A stretch of 34,032 nt of DNA, taken from positions 1 to 34,032 of the forward strand of contig NZ_JAFBDH010000014.1 in assembly GCF_016908115.1 (NCBI RefSeq). Reading direction: 5' to 3'. This DNA comes from Peptoniphilus gorbachii. GTDB lineage: Bacteria; Bacillota; Clostridia; Tissierellales; Peptoniphilaceae. Positions within the stretch are counted from its first letter, which is position 1; each line of letters begins with the position of its first letter. The notes under the pieces were generated by a model. It was not told the DNA's origin, made no database searches, and was given only the letters and a program-made list of their open reading frames with translations. The position numbers and the translations under genes were made by a program. Below, one piece after another: positions 24,911 to 32,512 of this stretch.

Positions 24911-25216
24911 TTATTTTTTAAAAATGCAAAGCCAAACTGCCCTATCTTGACTCCTTACTCTGTGAATTTCGTGAGGTCTTATCTCTAGTGTGTCTCCCTT
25001 TTCTAAACTTATAATCCTTCCATTATCATATTCTATTTCAGCCAGACCTCCAAGTAAAAACACAATTTCAAGTTCCTCTTGGTCATAAAAGTCTGTGACT
25101 TGATTTAGTGACATAGTCCTAATTATTTTTAGACTATCATCTTCATAAATTTTTTCTTCAATTTCTCCATCATTGGAGAATTTTATATTTTTAAAAACAT
25201 TGTATAATTCTTTCAT
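24911..25216 (-). CDS. Small cupin-domain protein
   Basis: A single-domain cupin of 101 residues. The first motif region is poor in His (YDQEELEIVFLLGGLAEIEYDNG, about 44-66), and the second is LEKGDTLEIRPHEIHRV (about 72-88), with two His that may contribute to a metal site. No enzymatic assignment can be made; many such cupins are sugar- or metal-sensing or small isomerases. The ATG at 25216 is preceded by GAGGAC at only about one base. A TATAAT lies six bases before the ATG, so the message may be leaderless. Confidence 0.75.
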   Translation of the reverse strand: MKELYNVFKNIKFSNDGEIEEKIYEDDSLKIIRTMSLNQVTDFYDQEELEIVFLLGGLAEIEYDNGRIISLEKGDTLEIRPHEIHRVRSQDRAVWLCIFKK

Positions 25217-25222
25217 GTCCTC

Positions 25223-25228
25223 ATTATA
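25223..25228 (-). promoter_or_regulatory. -10 element adjoining the cupin start codon
   Basis: TGCTATAAT on the minus strand is an extended -10. The spacing of six bases to the ATG at 25216 places the expected transcript start at or beside the start codon. Confidence 0.45.
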
Positions 25229-25293
25229 GCATGATTTTAATCTCTTTTTATAATCATAAAATTATTTGCTATAATTATAAAAAGAGGTGCTAT

Positions 25294-25770
25294 ATGTTTA
25301 GAGAAATGAGAAGAATAAAACAAGAGCTTCCCCTTGATGAAGCTAAAAAATTGCTTAAAGAAAATAAAAGAGGAGTCCTTTCTTTTAATGGCGACGATAA
25401 TTACCCCTATTCCCTTCCCATAAATTATTTTTATGATGATGAAGAGAATAGAATTTATTTTCATGGTTCAAAGACTGGCTACAAGGTGGATTGTATTGAA
25501 AAAAATAACAAATCATGTTTTGTTACTTATGGAGATGAAGAGCTTTCAGATAATGGCTGGTCTTATTACCTAAAAAGCGTAATTGCCTTTGGTAAAATAG
25601 AAATAGTAAAAGACCAAGAGCTTGCTGCAAGAAAATTAAGTGAACTTGCTTCAAGATACTATCCTTCTCTTTCAGAAGTTGATGCAGCCATGGTAAGAAG
25701 TTTTAAGAATGTCTTAGTTTATTATCTTGCCATTGAACATATAACTTGTAAGAAAGTTCATGAAAAATAA
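25294..25770 (+). CDS. Pyridoxamine-5'-phosphate-oxidase-fold flavoprotein (NimA-like)
   Basis: A 158-residue split-barrel protein. GVLSFNGDDNYPYSLPINYFYDD (about 29-51), IYFHGSKTGYKVDCIEKNNKSCFVTYG (about 56-82) and SVIAFGKIEIV (about 94-104) are the pattern of the FMN-binding 5-nitroimidazole-reductase (NimA/PPOx) group. Such proteins bind FMN and reduce small substrates; nitroimidazole inactivation is a family trait but cannot be assumed here. The ATG at 25294 is chosen over an upstream in-frame start at 25231 because AGAGGTG precedes it and a TATAAT at 25270-25275 lies upstream. It is divergent from the cupin gene. Confidence 0.85.
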   Translation: MFREMRRIKQELPLDEAKKLLKENKRGVLSFNGDDNYPYSLPINYFYDDEENRIYFHGSKTGYKVDCIEKNNKSCFVTYGDEELSDNGWSYYLKSVIAFGKIEIVKDQELAARKLSELASRYYPSLSEVDAAMVRSFKNVLVYYLAIEHITCKKVHEK

Positions 25771-25787
25771 AAATTTCTCACTAAAAA

Positions 25788-25815
25788 AGCCAAGGAAAAA
25801 CCTTGGCTATTTTTA
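25788..25815. terminator. Bidirectional terminator between PPOx-fold and PanS-like genes
   Basis: AGCCAAGG and CCTTGGCT (25788-25808) form an eight-pair stem with a five-base loop. The tails are ATTTTTAT on plus and TTTTTTAG on minus. It lies between convergent genes. Confidence 0.88.
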
Positions 25816-26769
25816 TATATTTACTTCTCTTTCTTTTAGCATCTTTTCTCTTTGCCCTGCCCTATAATGAGCAAATATTGAGCCAATTAAATTTTGAACT
25901 ACAGAAAAAATTGCTCCTGGAAGGGCTGCCAGTGGATTTATGGCAAAATTTGTATTTGCAAGTACCACTGCAAGACCTGAATTTTGTGTTCCAACTTCAA
26001 TAGATAAAGTTGACTTCTTATCATAATCAAGACCAGTTAATTTTCCAACTCCAAGTCCAACTAAAAGTCCCAAGAAGTTGTGAATAATTACAACTCCAAA
26101 AACTAAAAGACCTGAAGTCATAATCTTTTCTGCATTAAGTCCAACTATGGCTGCAATTATTAGAGCTATTGCCATAGAAGAAATTAGAGGAAAAATAAAA
26201 TCAATTTTCTTTATTTTATTTTTCAAAAGTGTATTTGTAATAATTCCAAGTCCTACTGGAATTACAATTACCTTTACTATTGAGATAAACATAGACATAA
26301 AGGACACTTCAACAATTGAGCCTGCCATTAAATAAACAAGAAGAGGCGTAACTATTGGTGCAAGTAAAGTTGATGCCACTGTCAAAAGAACTGAATAAGC
26401 AAGATCACCTTCTGCAATGTGAGAAAGTACATTTGATGCAGTTCCACCAGGGCAAGCTCCCACTAAAATTACTCCAAGGGCAATGTCCTTTGGTAATTTA
26501 AATAGGACAGATAATGCCAAAGCCAATAGAGGCATAATTGTATACTGGCAAAGTGCTCCCAAAAAAATTATTTTCGGCGCCTTTAAAAGATTTTTAAAAT
26601 CCCTAGTTTCTATGCTAGTTCCCATTCCAAACATGGCTGCTGCCAAAAATAGTGAAGTGTATTTAGTCATAAAACTAAAACTATTTGGATATCTAAGAGC
26701 GCAAGCTGACAAAAATAAAATTATTATGATGAGATACTTCTCAATGTAATGTGAAATTTTTCTAAACAT
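25813..26769 (-). CDS. BASS-family transporter, probable pantoate/ketopantoate uptake (PanS-like)
   Basis: A 318-residue bile-acid:sodium-symporter-family protein with about nine or ten helices. FGMGTSIETRDFKNLL near 47, VGACPGGTASNVLSHIAEGDLAYSV near 105 and EVGTQNSGLAVVLA near 263 are the two crossed-helix motifs of the family. The ATG at 26769 is chosen because GAGGTATGAG lies just before it; longer starts overlap panC. It begins one base after the panC stop, so it is coupled to pantothenate synthetase. BASS protein PanS imports ketopantoate in Salmonella; the absence of panB here makes pantoate or ketopantoate uptake a good guess. Confidence 0.78.
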   Translation of the reverse strand: MFRKISHYIEKYLIIIILFLSACALRYPNSFSFMTKYTSLFLAAAMFGMGTSIETRDFKNLLKAPKIIFLGALCQYTIMPLLALALSVLFKLPKDIALGVILVGACPGGTASNVLSHIAEGDLAYSVLLTVASTLLAPIVTPLLVYLMAGSIVEVSFMSMFISIVKVIVIPVGLGIITNTLLKNKIKKIDFIFPLISSMAIALIIAAIVGLNAEKIMTSGLLVFGVVIIHNFLGLLVGLGVGKLTGLDYDKKSTLSIEVGTQNSGLAVVLANTNFAINPLAALPGAIFSVVQNLIGSIFAHYRAGQREKMLKEREVNI

Positions 26770-26770
26770 C

Positions 26771-27604
26771 TCATACCTCATAGAAGAAGTTGTCAATTAG
26801 TCTAGTTTTTCCAAATCTTACAGCAAGAGCCACTAAGACATCTCCATCTATTATGTCTACATCTTTTATTTCTTTTGTGTCTACAACTTGAACATATTCA
26901 ATGTCAGAAAGCTTTTCTGTCTTAATTTCATCTACAATGATTTTTATTAAGTCTTCTGCCTTCATTCCCTTTTTAATTGCAGCTCTTCCCTTTTCAAGAG
27001 CCTTGTGAAGAATTGGTGCAGCCTTTCTTTCTTCTTCTGAAAGATATACATTTCTTGAAGAAATTGCAAGCCCATCATCTTCTCTTTTAATAGGACATGG
27101 CACTATATTGATGCCAAAGTTTAGGTCATAAACAGCTTTTTTTACAATTAAAAATTGTTGTGCATCCTTTCTTCCGAAGTAAGCATTAGTAGGTTTAAAG
27201 ATGTGGAAAAGTTTAGTCAAAACTGTCAAGACACCTCTAAAGTGAATTGGACGAGTCTTGCCACACAAATTATCCTTTAAATCTTCAATAGTCACATAAG
27301 TTTTGTGATTTTGATAAAATTCCTTGGGATCTGGAGTAAAAACTGCGTCTACACCAGCATCTTCGCAAAGTTTAAAATCTCTCTCTTCATCTCTTGGATA
27401 GGCTTCATAATCTTCACCTGGTCCAAATTGAGTTGGGTTTACAAAAATAGATACAACAACAATATCGTTATTCTTTCTTGCTTCGTCGATTAAAGACTTG
27501 TGTCCTGCGTGCAAAAATCCCATAGTTGGAACTAAGCCTACAGACTTTTGGTAATTTCCCTTGGTAAATTCCAATGCCTCTTCGACATTTCTTAATACTT
27601 TCAT
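26771..27604 (-). CDS. panC: Pantothenate synthetase
   Basis: Cytoplasmic ATP-dependent ligase joining pantoate and beta-alanine. The 277-residue product has all PanC motifs: PTMGFLHAGHKSLID (HxGH-type ATP loop), VSIFVNPTQFGPGEDYE, FRGVLTVLTKLF, YFGRKDAQQ, KREDDGLAISSRN, and the usual small C-terminal domain. AAGGAG lies seven bases before the ATG. The gene is the first of a two-gene unit with a PanS-like transporter. Neither panB, panE nor panD is seen, so pantoate must be imported or made elsewhere. A 79-base structured leader precedes it. Confidence 0.96.
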   Translation of the reverse strand: MKVLRNVEEALEFTKGNYQKSVGLVPTMGFLHAGHKSLIDEARKNNDIVVVSIFVNPTQFGPGEDYEAYPRDEERDFKLCEDAGVDAVFTPDPKEFYQNHKTYVTIEDLKDNLCGKTRPIHFRGVLTVLTKLFHIFKPTNAYFGRKDAQQFLIVKKAVYDLNFGINIVPCPIKREDDGLAISSRNVYLSEEERKAAPILHKALEKGRAAIKKGMKAEDLIKIIVDEIKTEKLSDIEYVQVVDTKEIKDVDIIDGDVLVALAVRFGKTRLIDNFFYEV

Positions 27605-27611
27605 TTTCTCT

Positions 27612-27682
27612 CTCCTTAAAATTTTTTTGGAGAATATTTACTTATAAATATTTAAGTACGGTTTATAAAAAATACCGTCTCC
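27612..27682 (-). promoter_or_regulatory. Structured leader of panC, candidate RNA switch
   Basis: From the expected transcript start near 27683 the RNA can fold as a three-way junction: P1 GGAG(A) 27682-27678 with (U)CUCC 27633-27629; P2 ACGGU with ACCGU (27678-27674, 27662-27658); P3 ACUUA with UAAGU (27657-27653, 27444-style position 27644-27640). UCUCC can instead pair with GGAGA (27615-27611) of the panC ribosome site. The stems are short and AT-rich. No known riboswitch was recognised. Confidence 0.4.
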
Positions 27683-27689
27683 GGCAATT

Positions 27690-27718
27690 ATTATAACAAA
27701 CTTTTAAAGATTTTTAAA
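27690..27718 (-). promoter_or_regulatory. SigA-type promoter for panC
   Basis: On the minus strand TTTAAA (27713-27718), a 17-base spacer and TATAAT (27690-27695). The expected start of transcription near 27683 coincides with the first base of the structured leader. Confidence 0.55.
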
Positions 27719-27721
27719 ATT

Positions 27722-27753
27722 AAAAAGGCCATGAATTTCTCCATTAGCCTTTT
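27722..27753 (-). terminator. Terminator overlapping the end of the DsbA-fold gene
   Basis: AAAAGGC and GCCTTTT arms enclose a loop with an internal ATG/CAT pairing; the minus-strand tail is TTTTTAATTTT. The 5' arm includes the stop codon at 27744. Confidence 0.65.
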
Positions 27754-28553
27754 ATATCTAAAATCTTAAAATCATTAATTTCTTTTACAAAAACTTTTTT
27801 ATTTTTTACAAGTTCTTCTAATTTATTTTCCTCGCCAAAAACTATTTTTATTTCATCTTTTAAGACTAAATCATAGGATTTTACATAGTCCAGAATTTTT
27901 TCTTCCTCTGATAAATTTTCATCTCTTTCTTCTAGACTTAAATTTTCCAGTAAAAATTCCTCAACTCTTGAGAAGTCCATAATATTTTGAAGAACCCTAT
28001 TATTTTCTGTTATTAAAAATCCAGGAAGTTTTTTTATTCTGTAGTCAAAGGCTTCCATTCTATTGGCTAGAAAAATATCCTGGCTGTTTTCGTAATTAAA
28101 TAAAAATTCATCAAAGTCCACATTAAAACTTTTTAAAATTTCTCTTTCCACATCTAGCTCATAAATATTTTTCCCAAAAATTATTGCCTCTTCCAGAATT
28201 TTTCTCATGTAAGTTGAAGAATTTTCCTCGTTAATTTCCTTAAAGGCTAGAAAATATTTATCTAGTGGCTGAGATGACTTGTAGTCTTCTGTAAAAAGTT
28301 CTGGAGGATTTTTAAAACCAGGCATCTTTGTAATAGTTGCCGTCGCCCTATACATGTCATATAAAATTTTATTGCCCAGCTCAATAGAATTTTTTTCTCT
28401 AAAATTTTTAGGAAGAAATTCTTCATAATTTCCAATTAGTCCACCCATGACAAATTGGTAGTTAAAATTTTTATATTTTCTTTCAAATTTTCTAAGTATG
28501 GGAAAAAGTCCCCACAAAAATGGATCTAATACATCTGTAAATATTTTTAACAT
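27744..28553 (-). CDS. DsbA-family (YjbH/SpxH-like) protein without cysteines
   Basis: A 269-residue protein with a DsbA-like layout: a first strand and helix (MLKIFTDVLDPFLWGLFPIL), FQxxMGGLI-type segment NYQFVMGGLIGNYEEF near 32-47, a helical insertion, and a cis-Pro-like LPGFLI near 174. The place where thiol oxidases have CPxC reads DPFLWG, and the whole protein contains no Cys, so it cannot be a disulfide enzyme. YjbH/SpxH, the ClpXP adaptor for Spx, has the same fold and helical insertion, and that is the nearest family suggestion. The gene stands alone, with terminators on both sides. Confidence 0.6.
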   Translation of the reverse strand: MLKIFTDVLDPFLWGLFPILRKFERKYKNFNYQFVMGGLIGNYEEFLPKNFREKNSIELGNKILYDMYRATATITKMPGFKNPPELFTEDYKSSQPLDKYFLAFKEINEENSSTYMRKILEEAIIFGKNIYELDVEREILKSFNVDFDEFLFNYENSQDIFLANRMEAFDYRIKKLPGFLITENNRVLQNIMDFSRVEEFLLENLSLEERDENLSEEEKILDYVKSYDLVLKDEIKIVFGEENKLEELVKNKKVFVKEINDFKILDIKG

Positions 28554-28598
28554 AGTAACCTCGCAATAAATAGTTTTTCTTTTATTCTATCATAAAAA

Positions 28599-28619
28599 AA
28601 AGAGGGGCGACCCCTCTTT
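28599..28619 (-). terminator. Terminator of the NlpC/P60 gene
   Basis: AAAGAGGGG and CCCCTCTTT form a nine-pair stem with a three-base loop, with TTTTTTT on the minus-strand side. It begins two bases after the stop codon. Confidence 0.9.
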
Positions 28620-28620
28620 C

Positions 28621-30057
28621 TCATCTATCTAAAATTCTTAGAGCTTTATAACCACTTTTTCTAACAGAAGCAACTCTAACTCCAGCCTTTGGTACAGACT
28701 CAACTACTTTTCCATCGCCAAGGTATATCATAATATGTGAGCCAGCTTTATTTAAAAGATCTCCCCTTCTTAAATCCTTCATTGGAATTTCTTTAACATT
28801 AGGAGATCCTTCAATTAGCCAAGAAAAGGCAGGTGCAATGTCAAAACCAGCCACATCAGCGGCGGCACCAACTAAGCCTGAACAGTCATATTGATCATAA
28901 GAAAAACCTTGTACGCTTAGGGCATAATTTATCATGTGCTCTATTTTTTCATTGTAATTTTGTGGAGAAGTGGCATACCACCAATTAAATCCAATGTTTT
29001 TTCCCTTTTTGGCAAGACCATAAACTTGATTTTTATCTGCAGTGAAATTTACAAAATCAGAATTATTTCCATAGTTTATTTCATATCTTTCTTCTATTGG
29101 GGCATTAAAAATATAAGATACATTTTTATATTTTTTATCAAGATTTACAAGCTCCATGTATTTAATTTCATACATATTATTTGAAGCGTTAAGCTTCTTT
29201 GCTTTTACAAAAGGCACAAAAATATTTTTCTTAAACCAATTATTTAAATATGCCTCGCTCATATTTACTTCATTATCGTCTATACATATAGATTTATTTT
29301 TAAAATTAGCATAATTCATATAAATTGCTGCAGTTCCCTTTGGGATACTAATAAAATCTTTACACTTTTTAAAGTTTGTAATTTTAGAATTTTTTATCTC
29401 TATAAGATAACCTGGTGAAACATTTACTTTTATTGGACTTCCACTGGCTGGAATATAGCAAAATGTATTATCAGTAGTTACAGAATCATTTGAAAAAGAT
29501 AGCTCTTTCTGAACTTCTGAAACAAGTTTATTTAAATCTTTTTCAGCCTTAGCACTTGAGATATTAGGATTTATAATTACAGTGTTACTTTCATTGTCAT
29601 AGTCAACCATAAAATCTAGGACATCTCCTAAATCACGAAGCTTAAAATAATTATTGCCTTCAATATTATATCCATCTATTTTAATTTCCTTATTGTCTAC
29701 AAAAATTTTTTGTTTTGTCTCATGAGCTTCTTTATCACCATAAATTTTCTTTACCATTTCCATAGCGTCATAATCTGAATAATTTTTGCCAGTACTAATA
29801 AAAACTGCGTCCTTACTTTCATCATATTTCACATCAAATTTTTTGACAGTGTGATTCATGTAATTTGCAAGAGTTCGAAGTTTAAAGTAATTATAATTAT
29901 TTATATTATAAGTTGAGAAAGGTAAAGTCCTTTCACTATCATCTGGATCAATAATTTTAATAGAGGACTTGTTGTTAGGCGATGCAGAAATTGCAAAGGC
30001 TCCCTGTGGAAGTAAAAGTCCTATAAATAAAATAAGTAACAATAAAAATTTTTTCAT
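28621..30057 (-). CDS. Secreted NlpC/P60 cell-wall hydrolase with stalk-type repeats
   Basis: A 478-residue exported protein. Residues 1-22 are a signal peptide (Lys-Lys, hydrophobic core, cleavage after AFA). Two copper-amine-oxidase-N-like repeats follow, marked by YNYFKLRTLANYMN (about 55-68) and NNYFKLRDLGDVLDF (about 137-151). A middle region of about 220 residues is unassigned. The C-terminal NlpC/P60 domain has YDCSGLVG (catalytic Cys 392) and GSHIMIYLGDG (His 441). It probably cuts peptide stems in peptidoglycan; the repeats may hold it at the wall. AAGGAG precedes the ATG, and TTTACT/TAGAAT at 30091-30118 is a possible promoter. Confidence 0.88.
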   Translation of the reverse strand: MKKFLLLLILFIGLLLPQGAFAISASPNNKSSIKIIDPDDSERTLPFSTYNINNYNYFKLRTLANYMNHTVKKFDVKYDESKDAVFISTGKNYSDYDAMEMVKKIYGDKEAHETKQKIFVDNKEIKIDGYNIEGNNYFKLRDLGDVLDFMVDYDNESNTVIINPNISSAKAEKDLNKLVSEVQKELSFSNDSVTTDNTFCYIPASGSPIKVNVSPGYLIEIKNSKITNFKKCKDFISIPKGTAAIYMNYANFKNKSICIDDNEVNMSEAYLNNWFKKNIFVPFVKAKKLNASNNMYEIKYMELVNLDKKYKNVSYIFNAPIEERYEINYGNNSDFVNFTADKNQVYGLAKKGKNIGFNWWYATSPQNYNEKIEHMINYALSVQGFSYDQYDCSGLVGAAADVAGFDIAPAFSWLIEGSPNVKEIPMKDLRRGDLLNKAGSHIMIYLGDGKVVESVPKAGVRVASVRKSGYKALRILDR

Positions 30058-30090
30058 AATATTCTCCTTTTAATTTATTCTCTTACTTAT

Positions 30091-30118
30091 ATTCTATCAT
30101 TTAAAGCTCTAAAGTAAA
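30091..30118 (-). promoter_or_regulatory. Possible promoter for the NlpC/P60 gene
   Basis: On the minus strand TTTACT (30113-30118), a 16-base spacer and TAGAAT (30091-30096), 34 bases before the start codon. Both hexamers deviate from consensus. Confidence 0.4.
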
Positions 30119-30292
30119 TTGTTAAAGAAAATAAAAATTTATATAATTTTATTTAAAATGTGAATAATAATTAACTCAAATAGGAACTCTTTTTTGCAAA
30201 ATTTTAATTTTATATTTCCTAATTACTACTAATGGATTAAAAAAAATAGCTTAAATATGAATTATTTATCTTTTTGTAAAATTTAAAGGAAA
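30119..30292. other. Gene-free AT-rich region between divergent promoters
   Basis: The 331-base gap between the NlpC/P60 gene and nrdD has the promoters at its two ends. The central stretch is AT-rich with no open frame, no RNA gene and no convincing hairpin that I can see. Confidence 0.5.
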
Positions 30293-30340
30293 ACCCAATA
30301 TCTTGTTTTCATTCTTTAATTTCCCTACTATATGTAGTAT
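30293..30340 (+). promoter_or_regulatory. Tandem NrdR-like boxes upstream of nrdD
   Basis: Two 16-base sites, ACCCAATATCTTGTTT (30293-30308) and CTACTATATGTAGTAT (30325-30340), match 13 and 12 of 16 positions of the NrdR consensus as I recall it (acaCwAtATaTwGtgt). Their centres are 32 bp apart, the three-turn spacing usual for NrdR pairs. The second site touches the -10 element. Confidence 0.7.
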
Positions 30341-30343
30341 AAT
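30338..30343 (+). promoter_or_regulatory. -10 element for nrdDG
   Basis: TATAAT overlaps the right end of the second NrdR-like box, so a bound repressor would block polymerase. The -35 at 17 bases (TTTAAT) is poor. Confidence 0.6.
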
Positions 30344-30388
30344 TATATCTATCGAAAATAATTATATTAATTAGAAAGGATGGGTAAA

Positions 30389-32512
30389 ATGCCACAAGTT
30401 ATTAAGAGAAATGGCAAAAAAGTTGATTTCAATAGAGATAAAATCGTAATCGCCATTGAAAAAGCCATGCACTCAAGCTCTGGTGTATACATAGAAAACC
30501 AGGCGCTAGAAATTGCAAAGGAAATTGAAGCCCTTGCAAATAATAAGGAACTTCCACTTTCAATTTATGACATAGAAAGTGAAGTTTATTACCGTTTAAT
30601 TCAAAATGACAATCCTGCCACTGCAAGAGCCTACGAATCTTACAAAGCTGTTCAACAATTTAAGCGTGAACAAAATACTACTGATGAGGGCATATTAGGT
30701 CTTTTAAATGAAACTAATGAAGACTTAATGGACGAAAACTCAAATAAAAATGCCATCATCGCCTCTACTCAAAGAGATTTAATAGCAGGCGAAGTGTCAA
30801 AAGACATTGCCAAGAGAAAAATGATTCCTGCAGATTTAGTTGAAGCACATGAATCAGGTGCCATTCACATTCACGACATGGACTATTTTATCCAACCTAT
30901 TTTTAACTGCTGTCTAGTCAACATGAAGGACATGCTTGACAATGGAACTGTTGTCAATGGAAAGATGATCGAAACTCCAAAATCCTTCCAAGTTGCCTGC
31001 AATGTTATGACACAAATTATTGCACAAATTGCATCAAACCAATATGGCGGACAAAGTATTAACATATCTTGTCTAGGCAAATACTTAAGAAGATCCTACG
31101 AAAAGAATTTAAATCTTGCCCTAGATACCTTAGGTGACATTGAACTTGCTGAAAAAATGGCAGACAGAATGACTAGAAAAGATCTTGAAAGCGGAATTCA
31201 AACTATTCAGTATCAAATAAACACACTCATGACTTCCAATGGTCAAGCACCTTTTGTCACACTTTTCATGTGGCTTGAAGACAATGACCAATACGTTGAC
31301 GAAGTTGCCATGATTATTGAAGAAATTTTGAAGCAAAGAATTCAAGGCATAAAAAATGATGCAGGAGTTTATGTTACTCCAGCTTTCCCTAAATTAATTT
31401 ATGTACTTGACGAAAATAACGTCAACAAGGATTCAAAATATTATTATTTGACTTCCCTTGCCATTAGATGTACTGCAAAGAGAATGTACCCAGACTACAT
31501 CTCTGCAAAGAAAATGCGTGCCAACTACGAAGGCAATGTCTTCTCACCAATGGGCTGTCGTGCCTTCCTTCCTCCCTACAAGGACGAAAAGGGCAACTAC
31601 AAGTTTGAAGGAAGATTTAACATGGGCGCTTGCTCCATTAACCTACCTCAAATTGGAATCTTAGCTGGCGGAGATGAAGAAAAATTCTTTGAAATCTTAG
31701 AAAAGAGACTTGATTTAGTTAAGAGAGTTGGACTTCTTCGCTACGAACACTTAAAAAAAGTTACAAGCGATTCATCTCCAATTCACTGGCAACATGGTGC
31801 CATAGCAAGACTTGGCAAGCACGAGCCAATTGCACCACTACTAGAAAATGGTTACTCCACAGTTTCCCTTGGCTACATTGGAATTTATGAAGCAACTGTG
31901 TTAACTAAGGGCGTAAGTCACACTGACAAGAAGGGCTATGACTTTGCCATGAGAATAATGGACGCCATGAATGATGCTGTAAAAAAATGGACTGCGGAAT
32001 ATGGAATTAAGTTCACACTTTATGCAACACCTGCAGAGTCACTTACACAAAGATTTGCCAACATTGACAAGGAAAGATTTGGCATTATCGAAAATGTAAC
32101 TGACAAGGGTTACTACATCAACTCCTTCCATGTTGATGTTCGTGAAAAAATTTCTGCCTTCGAAAAATTTACCTTTGAAGCAAAATTCCAAGATAAATCA
32201 ACTGGCGGCTGCATCTCCTATGTAGAAATACCAAACATGGGTCACAACCTAGAAGCACTTGAAACAATTGTAAGATTTATTTATGACAACATTCAATACG
32301 CAGAGTTCAACACAAAATCAGACTACTGCTCTGAATGTGGCTTTGATGGTGAAATAAAACTTAACGATGAAGGTGAGTGGGAATGTCCACAATGTCACAA
32401 CACAGATAGGTCAACTCTAAGCGTAGTAAGAAGAACTTGTGGCTACCTTGGTGAAAACTTCTGGAACGAAGGCCGTACTAAAGAAATCAACGCAAGGGTG
32501 CTACACATCTAA
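30389..32512 (+). CDS. nrdD: Anaerobic ribonucleoside-triphosphate reductase
   Basis: Class III reductase making dNTPs with a glycyl radical; 707 residues, standard length. An N-terminal ATP-cone (VIKRNGKKVDFNRDKIV, about 4-20 onward) allows allosteric control. The catalytic barrel holds NCCLVNMKDML near 170 and FMGACSINL-type FNMGACSINLPQ. The zinc site is CSEC...CPQC, and the radical loop is RTCGYLG near 682-688 with the C-terminal helix after it. The ATG at 30389 is chosen because AAAGGATGG lies at proper distance; an ATG at 30380 is inside that site. It overlaps nrdG by one base and lies behind NrdR-like boxes. Confidence 0.96.
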   Translation: MPQVIKRNGKKVDFNRDKIVIAIEKAMHSSSGVYIENQALEIAKEIEALANNKELPLSIYDIESEVYYRLIQNDNPATARAYESYKAVQQFKREQNTTDEGILGLLNETNEDLMDENSNKNAIIASTQRDLIAGEVSKDIAKRKMIPADLVEAHESGAIHIHDMDYFIQPIFNCCLVNMKDMLDNGTVVNGKMIETPKSFQVACNVMTQIIAQIASNQYGGQSINISCLGKYLRRSYEKNLNLALDTLGDIELAEKMADRMTRKDLESGIQTIQYQINTLMTSNGQAPFVTLFMWLEDNDQYVDEVAMIIEEILKQRIQGIKNDAGVYVTPAFPKLIYVLDENNVNKDSKYYYLTSLAIRCTAKRMYPDYISAKKMRANYEGNVFSPMGCRAFLPPYKDEKGNYKFEGRFNMGACSINLPQIGILAGGDEEKFFEILEKRLDLVKRVGLLRYEHLKKVTSDSSPIHWQHGAIARLGKHEPIAPLLENGYSTVSLGYIGIYEATVLTKGVSHTDKKGYDFAMRIMDAMNDAVKKWTAEYGIKFTLYATPAESLTQRFANIDKERFGIIENVTDKGYYINSFHVDVREKISAFEKFTFEAKFQDKSTGGCISYVEIPNMGHNLEALETIVRFIYDNIQYAEFNTKSDYCSECGFDGEIKLNDEGEWECPQCHNTDRSTLSVVRRTCGYLGENFWNEGRTKEINARVLHI

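Noticed and set aside
27629-27682. panC leader as a purine, THF or preQ1 riboswitch
   Set aside because: The three-way layout is superficially purine-like, but none of the conserved junction or loop bases of these classes is present.
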